Origin: Cryoendolithus antarcticus
Taxonomy: Eukaryota > Ascomycota > Dothideomycetes > Cladosporiales > Cladosporiaceae
DNA length: 64,000 bases
Assembly (NCBI GenBank): GCA_002077065.1
Contig: NAJO01000001.1
Location: 682,001 to 746,000 of the forward strand
Reading direction: 5' to 3'
In this document: positions 42,625-55,498 of the stretch, piece after piece
How the letters are laid out: every line of letters begins with the position of its first letter
Position numbering within the stretch: the stretch's first letter is position 1
Made by a program: the position numbers and the translations under genes
Notes under the pieces: model-generated
Seen by the model: only the letters and a program-made list of their open reading frames with translations
What the model was told of the DNA's origin: nothing
Database searches by the model: none

Positions 42625-44321
42625 TTACCCTACGACCCATCTCTTCGCCTCAATCCACCACGGCCTCTTCCCTGTCCCTTCCACCCCAGACATCTCAACA
42701 TTGAGATGCGTGTAATCCCTCCTCCCACTCTGCAAATCTATCTCCACCAACTTCACCCACTTCGTCTTCTTCACAACCTTCCAGAACACGTACAACACCA
42801 CAAAGATCACCAGTACTATATAGTTGAACACAAAGTTCACTACGTCGAACCCGCCTATGAACGTTCCATAACCTGAAATGACGACCAGGAATATGTTCAG
42901 TCCGACGACGAAGTACGTGCCGTACGGATAGAGCACAGCTTTGTATGGCAGATTGGACACAGAGTTCCCTTGCAGCACCCAGGCGTTACGGAACCGGACG
43001 TGGGTCACGCCTATGAAGGCCCATGCGATGAATGTTGCGGCACCGGCGATATCTATAAGATACGTGAAGACTTTGCCAGCTCCGGCAGTGATGTTGAGTA
43101 GCGCTAGCAAGCCGAGGAAGTTCGAGATTAGGATGGCGTTCACAGGTGTGCCATTCTTCGTGGTCTTTCCGAAGATTTTGGGCGCTCTGCCGGTCTTCGC
43201 GAGCGTCACGAGCGAGCGCGAAGCGACGTAGATGGCTGAGTTGATGGAGGAGAATTGGGCTGTGAGCATCACCACATTCACTAGACTGCCTGCACCTGGC
43301 CAGCCGGCTTGCCCGAGCACGATCGTCCATGGCGATTTGCCGGTCTTAGTGTCTGCGCTCAGAAGCTCGTCGCTATCAGAGGGCACGAGGAGGCCGGCGA
43401 AGAAGACAAGGCCGATGAAGATGATGAGGATTCGCCAGAAAGTCTGCTTGATAGCCTTGGGCAGATCTCGAGCAGGGTTCCTGGACTCTGCAGCGGTAAG
43501 AGCCAGCATCTCAGTACCACAGTAGTACACAGCAGCGAGCAGAAAGGTCTGCGCAAAGCCGTTGATGCCGTTCGCGAAGGGTCCGGGAGTCTTCCAGTAC
43601 CGAAAACCGATGTACTCACCTCCGATACCGCGAGTATCGATCAGAATCGCAACAAGGAAGCCACCTAGCACGCAGAAGAGCTTCCAGGAGGCTAGAAAGA
43701 ACTCAATTTCTCCGTAGACGACGACGCCCATCAAGCTCACGGTCTGATAGAACGCCCAGGCTATCAGGATCCAGCCATAAGATGGAACTTTTGTACTCCA
43801 GAGTGCGAAGATAATCGATACATTGTTGTAATCATTGGCAAGGTTGCAGACCCAAAGGTACCATTAGTTCCAGCCCAGCGCGAACGCCAATGCCGGATCG
43901 ACGAAACGGCCAGACATCTCAATGAAGGCACCTGGGATGGGTAAGAGGGTGCTCATCTCGCCGAGGGCTTGCATGACGAAGAAGACGTCTATGCCGATGA
44001 TGGTGAAGCAGATGAGGGCGCCGAGGGGGCTGGACGAGGCGACTGCTGTGCCGGTGCCGTACCAGATGGAGGCACTGGGGATTATTAGTCACGGACCAAG
44101 TGCTTGTAGCTGTCTCTCGGTGATTACCCGACCACACCGCCAAATGCTATCATCTGTAGATGTCTTCCCTTGAGGCCGCGTTGCAGACCCTCGTCTAGAA
44201 CGTTCCCATTGCTCGCTACAGCATGGGCAATGATGCCGCCAGCGACCTCAGGGTGGGCATCGGGCGTGACTGCATTCGATACGCCCATCTTCTTATCGTG
44301 AGATTCTGTAGGACTTTCCAT
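42625..44321 (-). pseudogene. Amino-acid permease (APC/YAT family) with an internal stop codon
   Basis: Exon 1 (44128-44321) ends LKGRHLQMIAFGGVVG, the cytosolic entry of a yeast-type amino-acid permease. A 53-nt intron (44075-44127) follows, then exon 2 (42625-44074). The joined frame reads ASIWYGTGTAVA, MQALGEMSTLLPIPGAFIEM, RFVDPALAFALGWN, then TAA at 43864-43866, then WYLWVCNLANDYNNVSII. The family has an aromatic residue at the stop (G-W-N-Y-W). The frame then stays open and fully family-like to the end (YYCGTEMLALTAAESRNP, SSINSAIYVASRSL, IAWAFIGVTHVRFR), with total length about 547 codons. A single nonsense codon in an otherwise intact 12-helix transporter points to very recent loss or a base-call error. 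Without readthrough the product would end after about three membrane helices. Confidence 0.75.
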
Positions 44322-47300
44322 TGTCGACGCATGTGGGTACAGCAACAATGGAAATGAGATACTGGACGTTGTACAGAAGATTTATGAATGGAAGGTAGGA
44401 ATGTACTACACCTTACGATATACCAGGCCAAGCCATCGAGAATACTACCTTCGAATGCGAGGGCATGATCAGCATGGTGGATATCAGACAAGGCGTGATC
44501 AACGACTGCGATGCCGATCAGTATGGCACTTCGTACGAGAAGAGCCCGAAGGTGCGACAGAGACATCAGTATCAGTGTGAGCAGCAAGAGCGTGCGATAG
44601 CTACCCACAGAGTCCAATATGACATGAGCTTTGCATAGTGGAGGAGATAAGCTTGGGCAGCTGCTTGTTGAAGGTAAGCTTGGTGCGACATCGCTTGGGA
44701 GGTGGGGTGGGGAACCTGACTCGAGCCTCAATCCGAGTGCATCAGGTACAACACTGATACAACTATTGAACGTGTAGATCCCTCTGGAGGATGCTGGAAA
44801 TGCAGCGAAGCCGCAGTATCTCCATTCCCTGTGTTTCAAATCGAAAAGCTCAATGAGGGTGTGTCGAGGACTGCAATGTCGAGAGGACGTCACAAGATGC
44901 ATATCTCTAAGCAGATGCTTCTCATTGAATGGGCAAATGTGACATTGCGCTCCCGGTAAGCACGGTAACAGCACGAGGCTCCTCAGTTGGTTGGAAGAGT
45001 GGAGATGCGCGCTGTCATCAGGCGCACACACTTCTCCTGTCCGGGAGGAGTGATCCACGTTACTGGGTGGCTTGTATACAGATTCTCTTTGCTATGGCAC
45101 CATTAGCGATGCGGCTCGGGGTGCAGAAGTCGTCGGATTGGCTGCCTCGAGTAATTACACAGGAGCATCCGGCCACACTACATCAGTATGTCGACATTGT
45201 GACCCTCTTGCGAGTGCTTCGTTCTGGTACCTTGGGCTACCCACTCAGCTGCCAGAATCTGGTGCACTGATACGTCCATGCCTTGCGACGCAAAACAAGG
45301 CATCGGAGATTTGACAACGTGCATGAAGTTAATCGGCCGAGCTGCCATCTTCGTAGATGGCCCTACCCGTAGTCGGATAGTAAACGACGGTAAAGTGCTG
45401 ATATAGTTCGCCTACCTCGACCAATGATCGGCGTCCTTGGAGTCTCGACGAACGACCATTGTCTTGTTTGCAAGCTTACAGTGATGCATAATCTGGTCGG
45501 ACGAATAGGAAGTTCCGACGGCATCGCCACGTCTGCCGCTTGTACGAAATCGAAGATGGGTTGGAAGATGCTAAGATCTTGCTTCTGGGGCGGCTGATGC
45601 GACGATCAAGCCATTGGGAAGCTGCCTGCCCGACAACCCTGAGTGGTCGACATAGGATATGCAGATGCGGATACTTGACACGTCCAGGAGCATTGTGAGC
45701 AAATCGTAGCATCGGCAGTGGGTGCACACGACCAAGCAAAGGCCGTTGTCGGCAAAATTACAGAGCACTCGTCGAGGATGAGATTCGTTTGCCCATGCTC
45801 TCATTCAACCGACATCCAGGTTCAGCCACATTTGTATCATGTCCATGCACGGTCGAAATGCACGGCCAAGGCCAATGGTGGCAGTCGCGACCGCGATCGT
45901 CGAAATCGCTTCGCTCTTCTGCACCCCGAATAGCAGCTAAGATCACCGTTCTATGAATACACACATTTTGATGCCTCGGCGATCCCGAACGCATGTCGCA
46001 ATACTCCCCGTGGAGATCTGCAAATCTTCACTCTTCACGTCTAGACAACGTGAGGCGCAGCGGCCGCCGCCGATCTCTTGTGGCGACGCTTTTCCTAACG
46101 GCCCGCCGATGTTTCATCTAGCATGTGCGGATCCAACGTCAGTACTCGGCAGTTTGTTGCTAGACCGTGCTAGACCCACGTCCATTGGGCGCCAGCGTCG
46201 CTCAGGGTCTGGTTCCCCGGCACGTCCCGATAGATTTGCAAACGTCGTTAGACAATGATACGCTCAGGGAATGCAATGCTCGATCAAATGAAGCGCTAAA
46301 ACTACAGAAAGCTGGCGCAAACGTAGCGCGCTCGCGCTCGATGTCATGCGAACGACACTGAAGTACCGCGTCAGGCGGCATACTTCGAGAAGACATCGAG
46401 TCAGAGTCTCGGGTGGCGGCGCGGGCTTCCAAGCCTGAAGTCCAGTGTAGGGCTCCCGCGACCTCATCCCTGCCTATAACGGATGTCGAGCACGGAACGG
46501 CCACCAAAGCAGCCATGATCTGTACCTGTTGCTGCTACATTCGCACAGTGCTCCGATGCCAGCTGCTATCTGACCAGTCAGCACGTGGCTTGACTTGAAA
46601 CGTATCGCCACAATGGGCATACCTGCACCTAGTGCAGCGGCATGTTCGTGGAGTTCATCTGTTGTCCAGTAACCATTACGGCTCCCGGCACTTTACTGTA
46701 TGATGCGAAGATACTATTCTTACAATGCTGGAGAGATCTACAATCGACTCAGCCACGATACAGGCACTTTTCGGTCACTGATACTGGGGTTGCTTGACTT
46801 CATCGTTGCGAATTCGTGCAACTACCACTGCACACATGTGGCAAACTCCATGTGTATGTGCGTGCTAGCGCGGAAAGGTTGGCGAAGCGAGGAGGCTTCT
46901 GTCGATGCGCATTCGCCATGCCGCACCACCGCAGCCCGTTGGCTAGCTTGGGTAGAAACATGCATTCAGGCGCAATTGTTGGTCCGACATCTTGTCAAGT
47001 CTGCCGGGCCCATACCGGCCAGGGGTGCGTCTACTAGGCAAGTACCTGCATATGGCCGCGGCGAATGCGTACGCAGCTTGCGTTCAAACCTGGAGCTGAT
47101 CCATGCAGCATTTTGTATCATTTCATGCGGGTTGCGAGGACCTCTTCTCCACCTGACCAATCCTGAGGCAGCATCGCCCTCTCCCAGAGGATATGACACT
47201 TGACGCCCAGGGTGCCTCATACTTGAAAGTGGCGATCTCGCGGATGCGTTCGCTTCCATATCTCTAAATCGAACCACTTCTCCCTCCCCGTCTGCTGCGC

Positions 47301-47623
47301 ATCTCGCTAACCGACAGAGACGAACATGCTAATGCAGCAAGGTGCCATATCTCAAGCAACTAAATCGGTCACTCTGTTGTCCTGCATGCGTGCCGTCTGA
47401 TATGCCGGCATCGACACCTCACAGTTCCCTCGAGCACTCATATCATCCCAACTTGGCCCTCGATCACGCTCGTTCGACATTTTAATCTAATTCAATCGCT
47501 CATGATCTGGACCTGCCTTCGCCTATTCACCGGATGCTATCGGCCATTCTGTACTATCGTTATTCAAACCATCCATCGCTCTCGCGCTACAGTCATTTGA
47601 CTTCAACCTGACTTGTCGCAATC
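44322..47623. other. Gene-poor region of about 3.3 kb
   Basis: Many short open frames on both strands, none with recognisable domains, splice-supported structure or paralogue support. No repeat family, transposase or RNA gene was recognised. The right end holds the unresolved 5' end of the Myb gene. Confidence 0.5.
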
Positions 47624-49032
47624 GTGGCAAGCTGCTTGGTATTGCAGGCTCCATGCGCGACCGCCACACTGGCCGGCCCATACCAAGGCTACGTCTTCGA
47701 CTATGCTGGCCAGAACTTAGAAGAACAGGCCAACAACCAGACTTCGGGGACTGACACGCAATATGGCATGCTGTTGTCGCAAGGCTTCCAGCAGCCCTCA
47801 GGCCAGTACATCGAGGCGCAGGTCTCGCAATCGTTCCAGCATGCACTTCCAGCAGCAGTCCTGCCTTCGCAAACATCCGCTCCGGAGCCAACATACGGCT
47901 TGGAGCCGACGCCAATGCTGCCGTCACAGCAGATCTCTCGTCCGAGCTCACACAACACAAATACGCAGTACAGCAGCCCGCGCCAGAACTTACAAGCTCA
48001 GCTTGTCTACCAAGCGCAACAACAGCAGATTCAGCAACAACAGATCCAGCAACAACAGATCCAGCAACAACAGATCCAGCAACAACAGCAGCAGCAGCAG
48101 ATTCAGCAACGGCAGCAGCAGCACATGCTCTCGCAGTATCGACCAGACGAGCACATTACTCGGAAGCGAAGTCACGCGGATTTTGCCTATGACTATGCCG
48201 CACTGCAGCAAGAACAGTCTCAGGCCGGACCATCCAGTTCTCAAGCGCCGATTGAACTCACGCCTCACGGCCGTCACGCCCAACTACAACAGCAAGGCTA
48301 TGCTTATCAATCGCACGCGCAGTCGCCAGCAACCTCGCAAGTCAGTCAAAGCGGGCTTTCGACACACCATCATCATCGCCTGCCCAATCAACCCCCACCT
48401 ACTAAATCTCAGCGCACTGGACACGGTGACGACAGCGAAGAGGCTGGGCCATCGTCAGTAGTAGGACAGCCAGGCATGCCAGAGCCAGCGCCTCGACCGA
48501 AAGGGCCAAAGCTCAAATTCACTCCCGAGGAGGATGCTTTACTGGTGGAGTTGAAGGAGACGAAGCAGCTGACCTGGAAGCAAATTGCCGACTTCTTTCC
48601 CGGAAGGAGTTCCGGCACACTGCAAGTACGGTACTGCACGAAGCTGAAGGCGAAGAGTGTGGTCTGGACCGACGAAATGGTAAGTGGCTGACTTCTATTG
48701 TGTGCACTTGACCTGTCCACCTCCTCACTGCACCCCTTTGCCATCCATCTGAAGTCAGTACATTTACTGACTTGCTTATGGTGATCCTGCTTTCGCGTCA
48801 TCGCGCCCAACCGCGGCCAACAAGCTGACTCAAGCGACACCTACAGATCGATCGGCTGCGCAGAGCAACAGCCGAGTACGAAGCTGATCGCTGGCGGATC
48901 ATCGCGGGCAAAGTCGGGAACGGCTTCTCAGCCTCTGCTTGCCGTGAGAAGGTTGTTGAGCTTGGCGACGAACCTAGCGCGGACACAATCGCTGGCGAAG
49001 CCGCAAAATACGATGATGATGATGCAGGGTGA
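47624..49032 (+). CDS. Gln-rich Myb/SANT-like DNA-binding protein
   Basis: Exon 47624-48679, a 167-nt intron, then 48847-49032; the phase fits and gives about 413 residues. A low-complexity N-terminal half includes a Gln tract (residues about 130-165, a 15-nt CAGCAACAACAGATC-type unit repeated in tandem). It leads to a basic/acidic linker and two Myb-like repeats at the C-terminus: LKFTPEEDALLVELKE..LTWKQIADFF and EYEADRWRIIAGKVGNGFSA, the second reached by splicing. The pattern is that of small fungal Myb-domain regulators, with nuclear DNA binding inferred. The frame opens with GTG at 47624. The first in-frame ATG is 47768, or an upstream exon joins at an acceptor near 47631 or 47647, so the start is uncertain. 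Confidence 0.7.
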
Positions 49033-52000
49033 ATTCTTACACTCAACTTCACTTGCTGCGCACTGGATATAGCAACTGGGAATAGTGTCTTACGGAGGAG
49101 CGCAGGGGGGCATAAGAGGCGATTTCGTCGACTACACGGAAGCGGCATCAGCAGTTGGGAGGTGAACTTCTAATGAAATGGGAATGGTCCGGACATCGCT
49201 CGCGCGGGAGATCGCAGCGTAGGATACAGGAAGGTCGTCATACATCCGGACGAGGTAATATGTAGTATCGCTTTGTGCTGGGCACGGGGCGATGCCGAGA
49301 AGATATTTATGTACATGTAAATGTGAGAGATTCATCAATGATTGCATTCCACACGGCACACTTCCTGTACCTCTGGTGGATTTGCTACCAACCGCATGTG
49401 GACCCCGGGTGGAAGGAACGACTCGAAGAAGGGAGTCAAGTGTCAAGAGGCATCGCCAGTTACGTCAGCTCACTCATGAAACTCGATGGACCATCTCATG
49501 CCGCTTAACATATGTGAGAGTGGGAAACGCGTTCAGCGTTTCCCGTAGTCCGATTCTGAAAAATCCAAGAGCCTGAAGTGACGTCTCTGAACCTCGTATG
49601 TTCAACTCTGCTACAGTGCAGGCCATCCCAGCTAGTGGCCGTTGCAGAACGACTTCAGGTGGCCCATGAACATCGGTGGCAATCCCTGCATCAATAGCAA
49701 CCGGGGGCTACTCCTATAGACATACTCTTCTGAGAGTGATGTCCCGAATCACGACATCGCTGCGGAATTCGCTGTCGACCCGCACTCAGCTGCTGTGCAT
49801 GAGCGCTACTACGGACCTAACATCGCGTAGGCATCAGACTAGAGACGGGTCCCAGTGGCGCCGCTGTTGGCTCCATAGTCTGCAGTCTGTCGTACGCCGA
49901 GGTATCGGCCTACAGCCTCACTGCCACAAACTCCAAGTGCTGTGTGTGGCGTACATCTGGGGATGGCAGAACGCGTCTCGGGTAGGGTACTGTCACGGAG
50001 CCCAGAAGAGGTGGCTTAGGGGCCATCGATCGCAGTCCAGTCGAGGGCGAACTGGTGCCTCGGACGGCGTAGCTGTTGATTGCTGGGTATCTTGACAGTC
50101 CGCTGGGGTGCATGACGTTCGAGTTCAAGATGTCGTCGAATATGCTTGGCAGGGTGAGTGGTTTCGTCTGTGCAGGATTGGAGACCGCCAGAAGAGTGGT
50201 GTTGGTGCCCTTGTTTGATGTGCGGAAAAGTGAGTTGCTTCGTACTGAGGCTTTAGTATGGTAGCTGCTGGCGGGAGTGGCTAGAGCATCGCGATTGTCC
50301 GACTTAGCTCTTGCGGAAAACGATATTCTCGATCGCTTCGCAACGGACTGCTCGACATCTGCCGCTCGCTCGCGTTTCCGGGAATGCTGCTGTGCTCCGA
50401 CATGCTGCATCCTTGCGTTGAAAGTGATCGAGCGCCCGCTGCACAGAGATCTTGTTGTCTTCGGCATAATCCGCCCCGGAACCTCAGCGGCTTCCCCGGA
50501 TCTGTCTTTCCCACGGCACGAGCAGCACGAAGTGCAACTTCGTAAGCGGTCACTTCTGCCAATTCAACATGGTGAAGGACCTTCAATCGCAGAGCTTGGG
50601 CTGTGCGGCCAAGTGTGGGTTCCAAGGCCTGGTAAGGGTTGCCGCCATCAGCAGAGCGGTACTCAAGAAGCATTCGGATCTAAATTCGCCGTCAGCATCC
50701 GCAGACTATGAAGTAGGGGGTAGTCGCATGCTGTTGTGGTATCTCCAGGGATGCTAAGTGGCAAAAGTGCTGGTGGAACTGTAACAAGGCTATCACGATC
50801 CGACTTGCTCGAGAAGAAAGTGCTCCGTAGCCCTTACGGGCATGTCACTTATATGCTCCTCGGTCCACGCCCTTCCACTATTCCAGAACCTCTTCTCGTG
50901 CTTGATGATAGATGAGCCGCGCCCACTGCATACTGAAGTCGCTAGACTGACGGCTGCTCTATCGCGGCGTTGGTGTGACAATGGAGATGCTTTAATTCGA
51001 GTCATTGCCACCTTGTACATGATATGGTGGCAAGAGCGTGCTTGAAGCCGTATATGAACGACAGTTACTGCCAGCGATGGCGAGTAAGAGTCGAGCTGAT
51101 TGTTGAGAACATACTTACAACTGTAGACAGCCATTTGCAAGGCTTGGAATGGTTGCATCTGCCTATACTAGAAATTGCGCTAACTTTTGGTCCTTGGATG
51201 TAGCAAAACACTTTCAGCGCTGGAAATTGACACCCAAACAACCGCGCCATATGTCAATACCTATGCAATTGACTTTCGGGGGCGCTATGGTCGTGACTGC
51301 AGTAGCAATCGTGGAATTAGCCATCGGTCATATTTTCTATCTGCAAGCATATGACCTCGCTTGATACCTGTGGGTAGCATAACAGATGCTGCGCACAGAA
51401 TGACATCGCGACACGAGTGGTCGATGCCAGCAGGTTGGTTTCATTGTCGCGACTTCCTCACGTGGTCCACAAAGCGAGCTCGGTATTGCCATGACGGGCA
51501 TGATTTCCTCAAGCCTCTGTTGAGCGTCTGTTCTTGGCGCAGGAGGAATACCCACCGGCGTCGTACGTCCGTAGCACTGTGCAGAGGTTGACTATGTTGG
51601 CTTGTTGAGAGGAGAGCAAAACCTTGGAAGTGAGGACATGACTTGACGCGCTTCAAGCGTCCGTGCCGCCTTTCGGCCCGGAAGTCTGGATTTGCACTTG
51701 ATCGTGCTTACCGAGTCTCCTGGTGACTTCCAGTTGTAGCACTTCACGATACTCTGTCGCCCTTTTCACCTAGCGACCGAAACAGGATACTTGGCACTAC
51801 CCAGCTTGCTTCTACAGCCACAGCCACGGCCACTCGCTACCCTCTGATGTTCCCGTTAGGCGAGCGAGTCCCCCACGCTGCTCTGCATTCTGGCCGCACG
51901 ACCTTGACTATCACAGTCTCATACTCGATCATCGAGAGCCCATAATTGAGACGAGGAGCCTACTCGATGTCCTAGAATGTTGGCACTGTTGGGTCGTAAC

Positions 52001-52507
52001 GTGTGAAGACATAAGATCGACGGGTACAACGGACGGTGTGTCACTCCTCCTCATCTTGGCATTCCTTATCTGCACTCCTGTGCCTCGCCTATCTCAAACA
52101 TGCACCTCGATGGAGCTGCCGCTTTTGTAGATCCTGATAGCATCGCCTGCAATCGAATGGTCGCCGAAGAGGTCGAGGCAAACCCATCGGATTCTCCGTC
52201 GCGATCTTGACTGTACACGTGAACTCACGTCCGCAGATGCTATCTGACCGGCTACAGAACGCCTCCACACGGGCAATATGTGAGATACGAAGGCCTTGGC
52301 AGTGCTCTCCGCGAATGATCAGCCTGCGTTCTTGACTTCAGATGAGGTCATGGCGGCTCAATCGCATGGACACATCGGGGTGTGCGTGTTGTGGAGTGGA
52401 CGAGTATCACAAGGTAGGCTATTTGTATACCTGTCCGTCCCATCGAAATCTTTCTCTTCGTCCGCAACCCGACCTAACGACCTTACCCATACGACTCACT
52501 GGCAGCT
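49033..52507. other. Gene-poor region of about 3.5 kb
   Basis: Apart from the weak minus-strand frame at 49910-50467, no coding sequence could be supported. No transposon, RNA gene or long repeat was recognised by eye. Confidence 0.45.
49910..50467 (-). CDS. Possible small nuclear-type protein, unknown
   Basis: A 185-codon frame from ATG to stop with protein-like composition: Ser/Thr/Arg/Pro-rich, with a bipartite nuclear-localisation-like run (SRKRERAADVEQSVAKRSR). No domain is recognised. Further minus-strand open sequence just upstream (to 50673) might be another exon in a different frame, but no clear splice pair was found. It may be spurious. Confidence 0.2.
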   Translation of the reverse strand: MPKTTRSLCSGRSITFNARMQHVGAQQHSRKRERAADVEQSVAKRSRISFSARAKSDNRDALATPASSYHTKASVRSNSLFRTSNKGTNTTLLAVSNPAQTKPLTLPSIFDDILNSNVMHPSGLSRYPAINSYAVRGTSSPSTGLRSMAPKPPLLGSVTVPYPRRVLPSPDVRHTQHLEFVAVRL

Positions 52508-54187
52508 ATGTCGGATCCTTCAATGAAAGAGAAAGATGTCGAGGCCTCAATCCGCGGCCCCAGTCCTGATCTCGCGGTTGGCGAGGTCAAAGACGTTCGC
52601 AATGCGGATGCCGCTCTGGCTTTCCTCCGACACGAGGGTACAGTGCGAGAGATGACCCCCCAGGATCATAAGAAGCTTGTTCGCAAGATCGATCTCATGA
52701 TCATGCCCATCATGTGGGGATGCTACTTCTTTCAGTATCTCGACAAGACGCTTATCAACTACGCCAACGTTATGGGCCTACAAGAAGACGCACACATCAC
52801 CAAGGCTCAGTTCAGCAACCTCGCGTTGATCTTTTACGTGAGCTACTTAGCTTTCGAGTTCCCACACGGATATGGCATGCAGCGGCTTCCAACCGCGAAG
52901 TATCTGGGCGCAATGGTCTTCTTCTGGGGCACGATTGTCGCGAGTACGAGCGCCTGCAAAAATTGGGGGGCTCTCGTCACAACCCGTGTACTCCTTGGAG
53001 TCTTCGAGAGTGCGGTCGCGCCATCGTTGATCCTCATCACCGGAATGTGGTACAAAGCCAACGAGCAGCCACTCCGAACGGGCATCTGGTACTTGGGAAC
53101 TGGGACCGGCACTGTTGTTGGCAGCCTGATTTCCTACGGTTTCCAGCATTACAAATCTAGCACCTTCACCAGCTGGCAAATCATGTTTCTTGTTGTTGGC
53201 CTGATGACATGTTGCCACGGCCTTGTAGTCATGCTGATCCTCCCGGACAACCCGATGAAGAGTCGTCTGACACATGACGAGAAGGTCTGGGCTATTGAGA
53301 GACTTCGCGAGAACCAGACTGGTATCGAGAACAAACACTTCAAGCCCGCGCAAGTGTTTGAGTGCCTCACCGATCCACAAACCTGGATGCTCTGCTTGAT
53401 AACCATTGCTTCCAACGTGCCGAATGGCGCTGTCTCTAGCTTCCAAGCCACGCTCATCAAGGGGTTCGGTTACGATAGCAAGACCACCGCTCTGCTACAG
53501 ATCCCGTCGGGATTTATCTCAATCATCGCCATCCTCATTGCCACTTACCTGGCAGGTCGATTCAGCCAACGCGCTTGGAATCTTATCGCCTTGCTAGTGC
53601 CGGGTATCATGGGCGGTTGTTTACTAGGTAATATAGAAGCTGCATATTGATTCACGATTAGCTGACCTCGTGCGATAGCGTTCTTGCCTGATGAGAACAA
53701 GATCGGGAAGCTGATAGGAAACTATCTCACCAACTGCATAGGTAAGCAATCTGGACCTAGAGACACGCCTACCACATTCTAACGACCGGCATAGGCGCGA
53801 CTCTGCCATTACTATACAGCTGGGTGTCATCGAACATTGCAGGCCATAGTAAGAAAGTGACGATGAACGCCCTGCTACTCATGTCGTTCTGCATCGGCAA
53901 CATCATCGGACCATTGTCAGTATCCTGCGTCATGCTCTCCATTCGCTCGGCAGATATACTGACCCCCTCCCAGGACCTTCACGGCGGAGTCAGCACCTGA
54001 ATACGTCCCGGCCAAGATTTCAATCGTTGTGACTTGCACCGTTGCTGCAGTCTTGACGATAGCTTTGCGGATGTATTACGTCTGGGAGAATAAGCGGCGC
54101 GATGCGTTGCCGGACGGCCACAAAGCTGACGTCGAGTTTTCGGATCTGACTGATCGGAAGAACAAAGAATTCAGGTATAGACTGTAG
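52508..54187 (+). CDS. MFS transporter, Dal5/allantoate permease (anion:cation symporter) family
   Basis: Four exons: 52508-53627, 53679-53741, 53795-53915 and 53974-54187. Introns are 51-58 nt and all phases close, giving 505 residues. Plasma-membrane uptake of small carboxylates, ureides or vitamins is typical of the family. Hallmarks are IDLMIMPIMWGCYFFQYLDK before the first helix, LDKTLINYANVMGL, the motif-A-like segment after helix 2 (GYGMQRLPTAKYLGAMVFFW), TTRVLLGVFESAVAPSLILI, MWYKANEQPLRTGIWYLGTG and, in the last exons, YLTNCIGATLPLLYSWVSSN and MSFCIGNIIGPLTF. The cytoplasmic N-terminus of about 65 residues carries acidic stretches. The gene is intact, unlike the amino-acid permease 8 kb away. 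The substrate cannot be assigned. Confidence 0.88.
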
Positions 54188-55498
54188 GTGAGACAAATGC
54201 GTCTGTATGACTTCGAAAGCCTACCACGGGTCTTCTGCCTTCGCTACTCCTACGGTCTATCACGCGCTCATCCCTCAGCATGCTCACCAATACGAAGAAC
54301 CTTGGCGTGCATCGTATTTGAGAGTCAAAGGCAAGGTGATGTCTTGCACCATTTGACCCGACCTCTCACAGAGACAGCACTACAGTTCTTGAATGCCACT
54401 ACTGAGCCGATAGCAGCACTGCTAACAGCCCGTGCTCCGGGGGAAGCGGGTGTATCGTAGGCTCGGGAGATCGTCTAGCAACAAGTTGAAGTCTGTATAT
54501 CTTAAGCCGTGTGCCACCCATATGTGTAGTGCAAGACCATGTTGGAAGCAGCGGACTATGGTAGTCGTTTGAACAAACCCTTTACATGTACTTTCACATT
54601 GTCTTCCTACTTGACAGACGCAGACCCGGCGCGCGAAGAGCACTTGCGCTGCTACATGATGCCTGACATCCAGTGTGCAACTGCAATTACCAACGGGGTG
54701 GACAGGCATGGTCTGCCGTCGCTGTAATCGAGAACTTACAGCAAGCTCTTGTTCGCGGATTGGAGGTATGTGATTCCCTTCTAAGGTGTTTGAGCCACGA
54801 CTTCTGACACCGAAGACATGGGAAGTGAAGTGAGCAGAAAGAGCGACACCTGTGGGCATCTCCGAACACCTCGGTCTGGTAATTGTTCGACAAGCGCCCA
54901 GTGTACCTTCCAGTCGACAATCGTATGCGGTAGCTCGATATAACGGGTACATTCCGATCTTCCACGGTGGATTGTCCACGTTGCCGCCGATCTGGTGCGG
55001 CACTTGCAAGGTTCGTGGCGTAATGCGGAAGGCTTCCAGATGATCGGGTCGCTCTCCTCGCGAAAGCACTGCAGTGCACTACCCGACTTCAGCCTCTGCT
55101 GCTCATCCGAGCAGTACAGTCTCTTCACCACCGTCTGATCGGAGAAGACCTGGATAGTCGCACCTGGCCATTCAAACTTTATGCATCTGCGAGTTCCCGG
55201 CATCCCCCATGCACGAGCACATCTGACCCGGCATCAATGCATACGCCACGAAAGCGTGCCAAGATTAGTTGCGCGACCTCCAACCTCGACTATGCAGCTC
55301 TCTGCGACGCTGCACATGCAGCTCTTTGCAGCCACCATCCCACTCTTCATAGCGTCGGGCCCTCCTCATCTTCACACTTCACTTCTGTACCCTCCTCTTG
55401 GCATGACGATGTCTCTTTCGATGAAGCCGCTGTAATTCAAGGCCCATCGCGGCGGGTCACGACCCTCACTGGCTTTCGAGCAAGTCTTCCTTTTTGAG
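54188..55498. other. Intergenic, about 1.3 kb
   Basis: Short frames only. An upstream leader exon for the next gene might lie at 55237-55497 (open on the plus strand just before the ATG) but lacks clear splice signals. Confidence 0.45.

Noticed and set aside
19800..44321. A secondary-metabolite gene cluster
   Set aside because: No polyketide synthase, peptide synthetase, terpene cyclase or pathway regulator is present; tyrosinase and a flavin monooxygenase alone do not make a cluster.
46700..47203. 167-codon plus-strand frame in the gene-poor region
   Set aside because: No domain, no homologous neighbour, poor protein-like composition.
47990..48283. Leu-rich minus-strand frame resembling a membrane protein
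   Set aside because: It is the antisense of the Gln repeat in the Myb-type gene.
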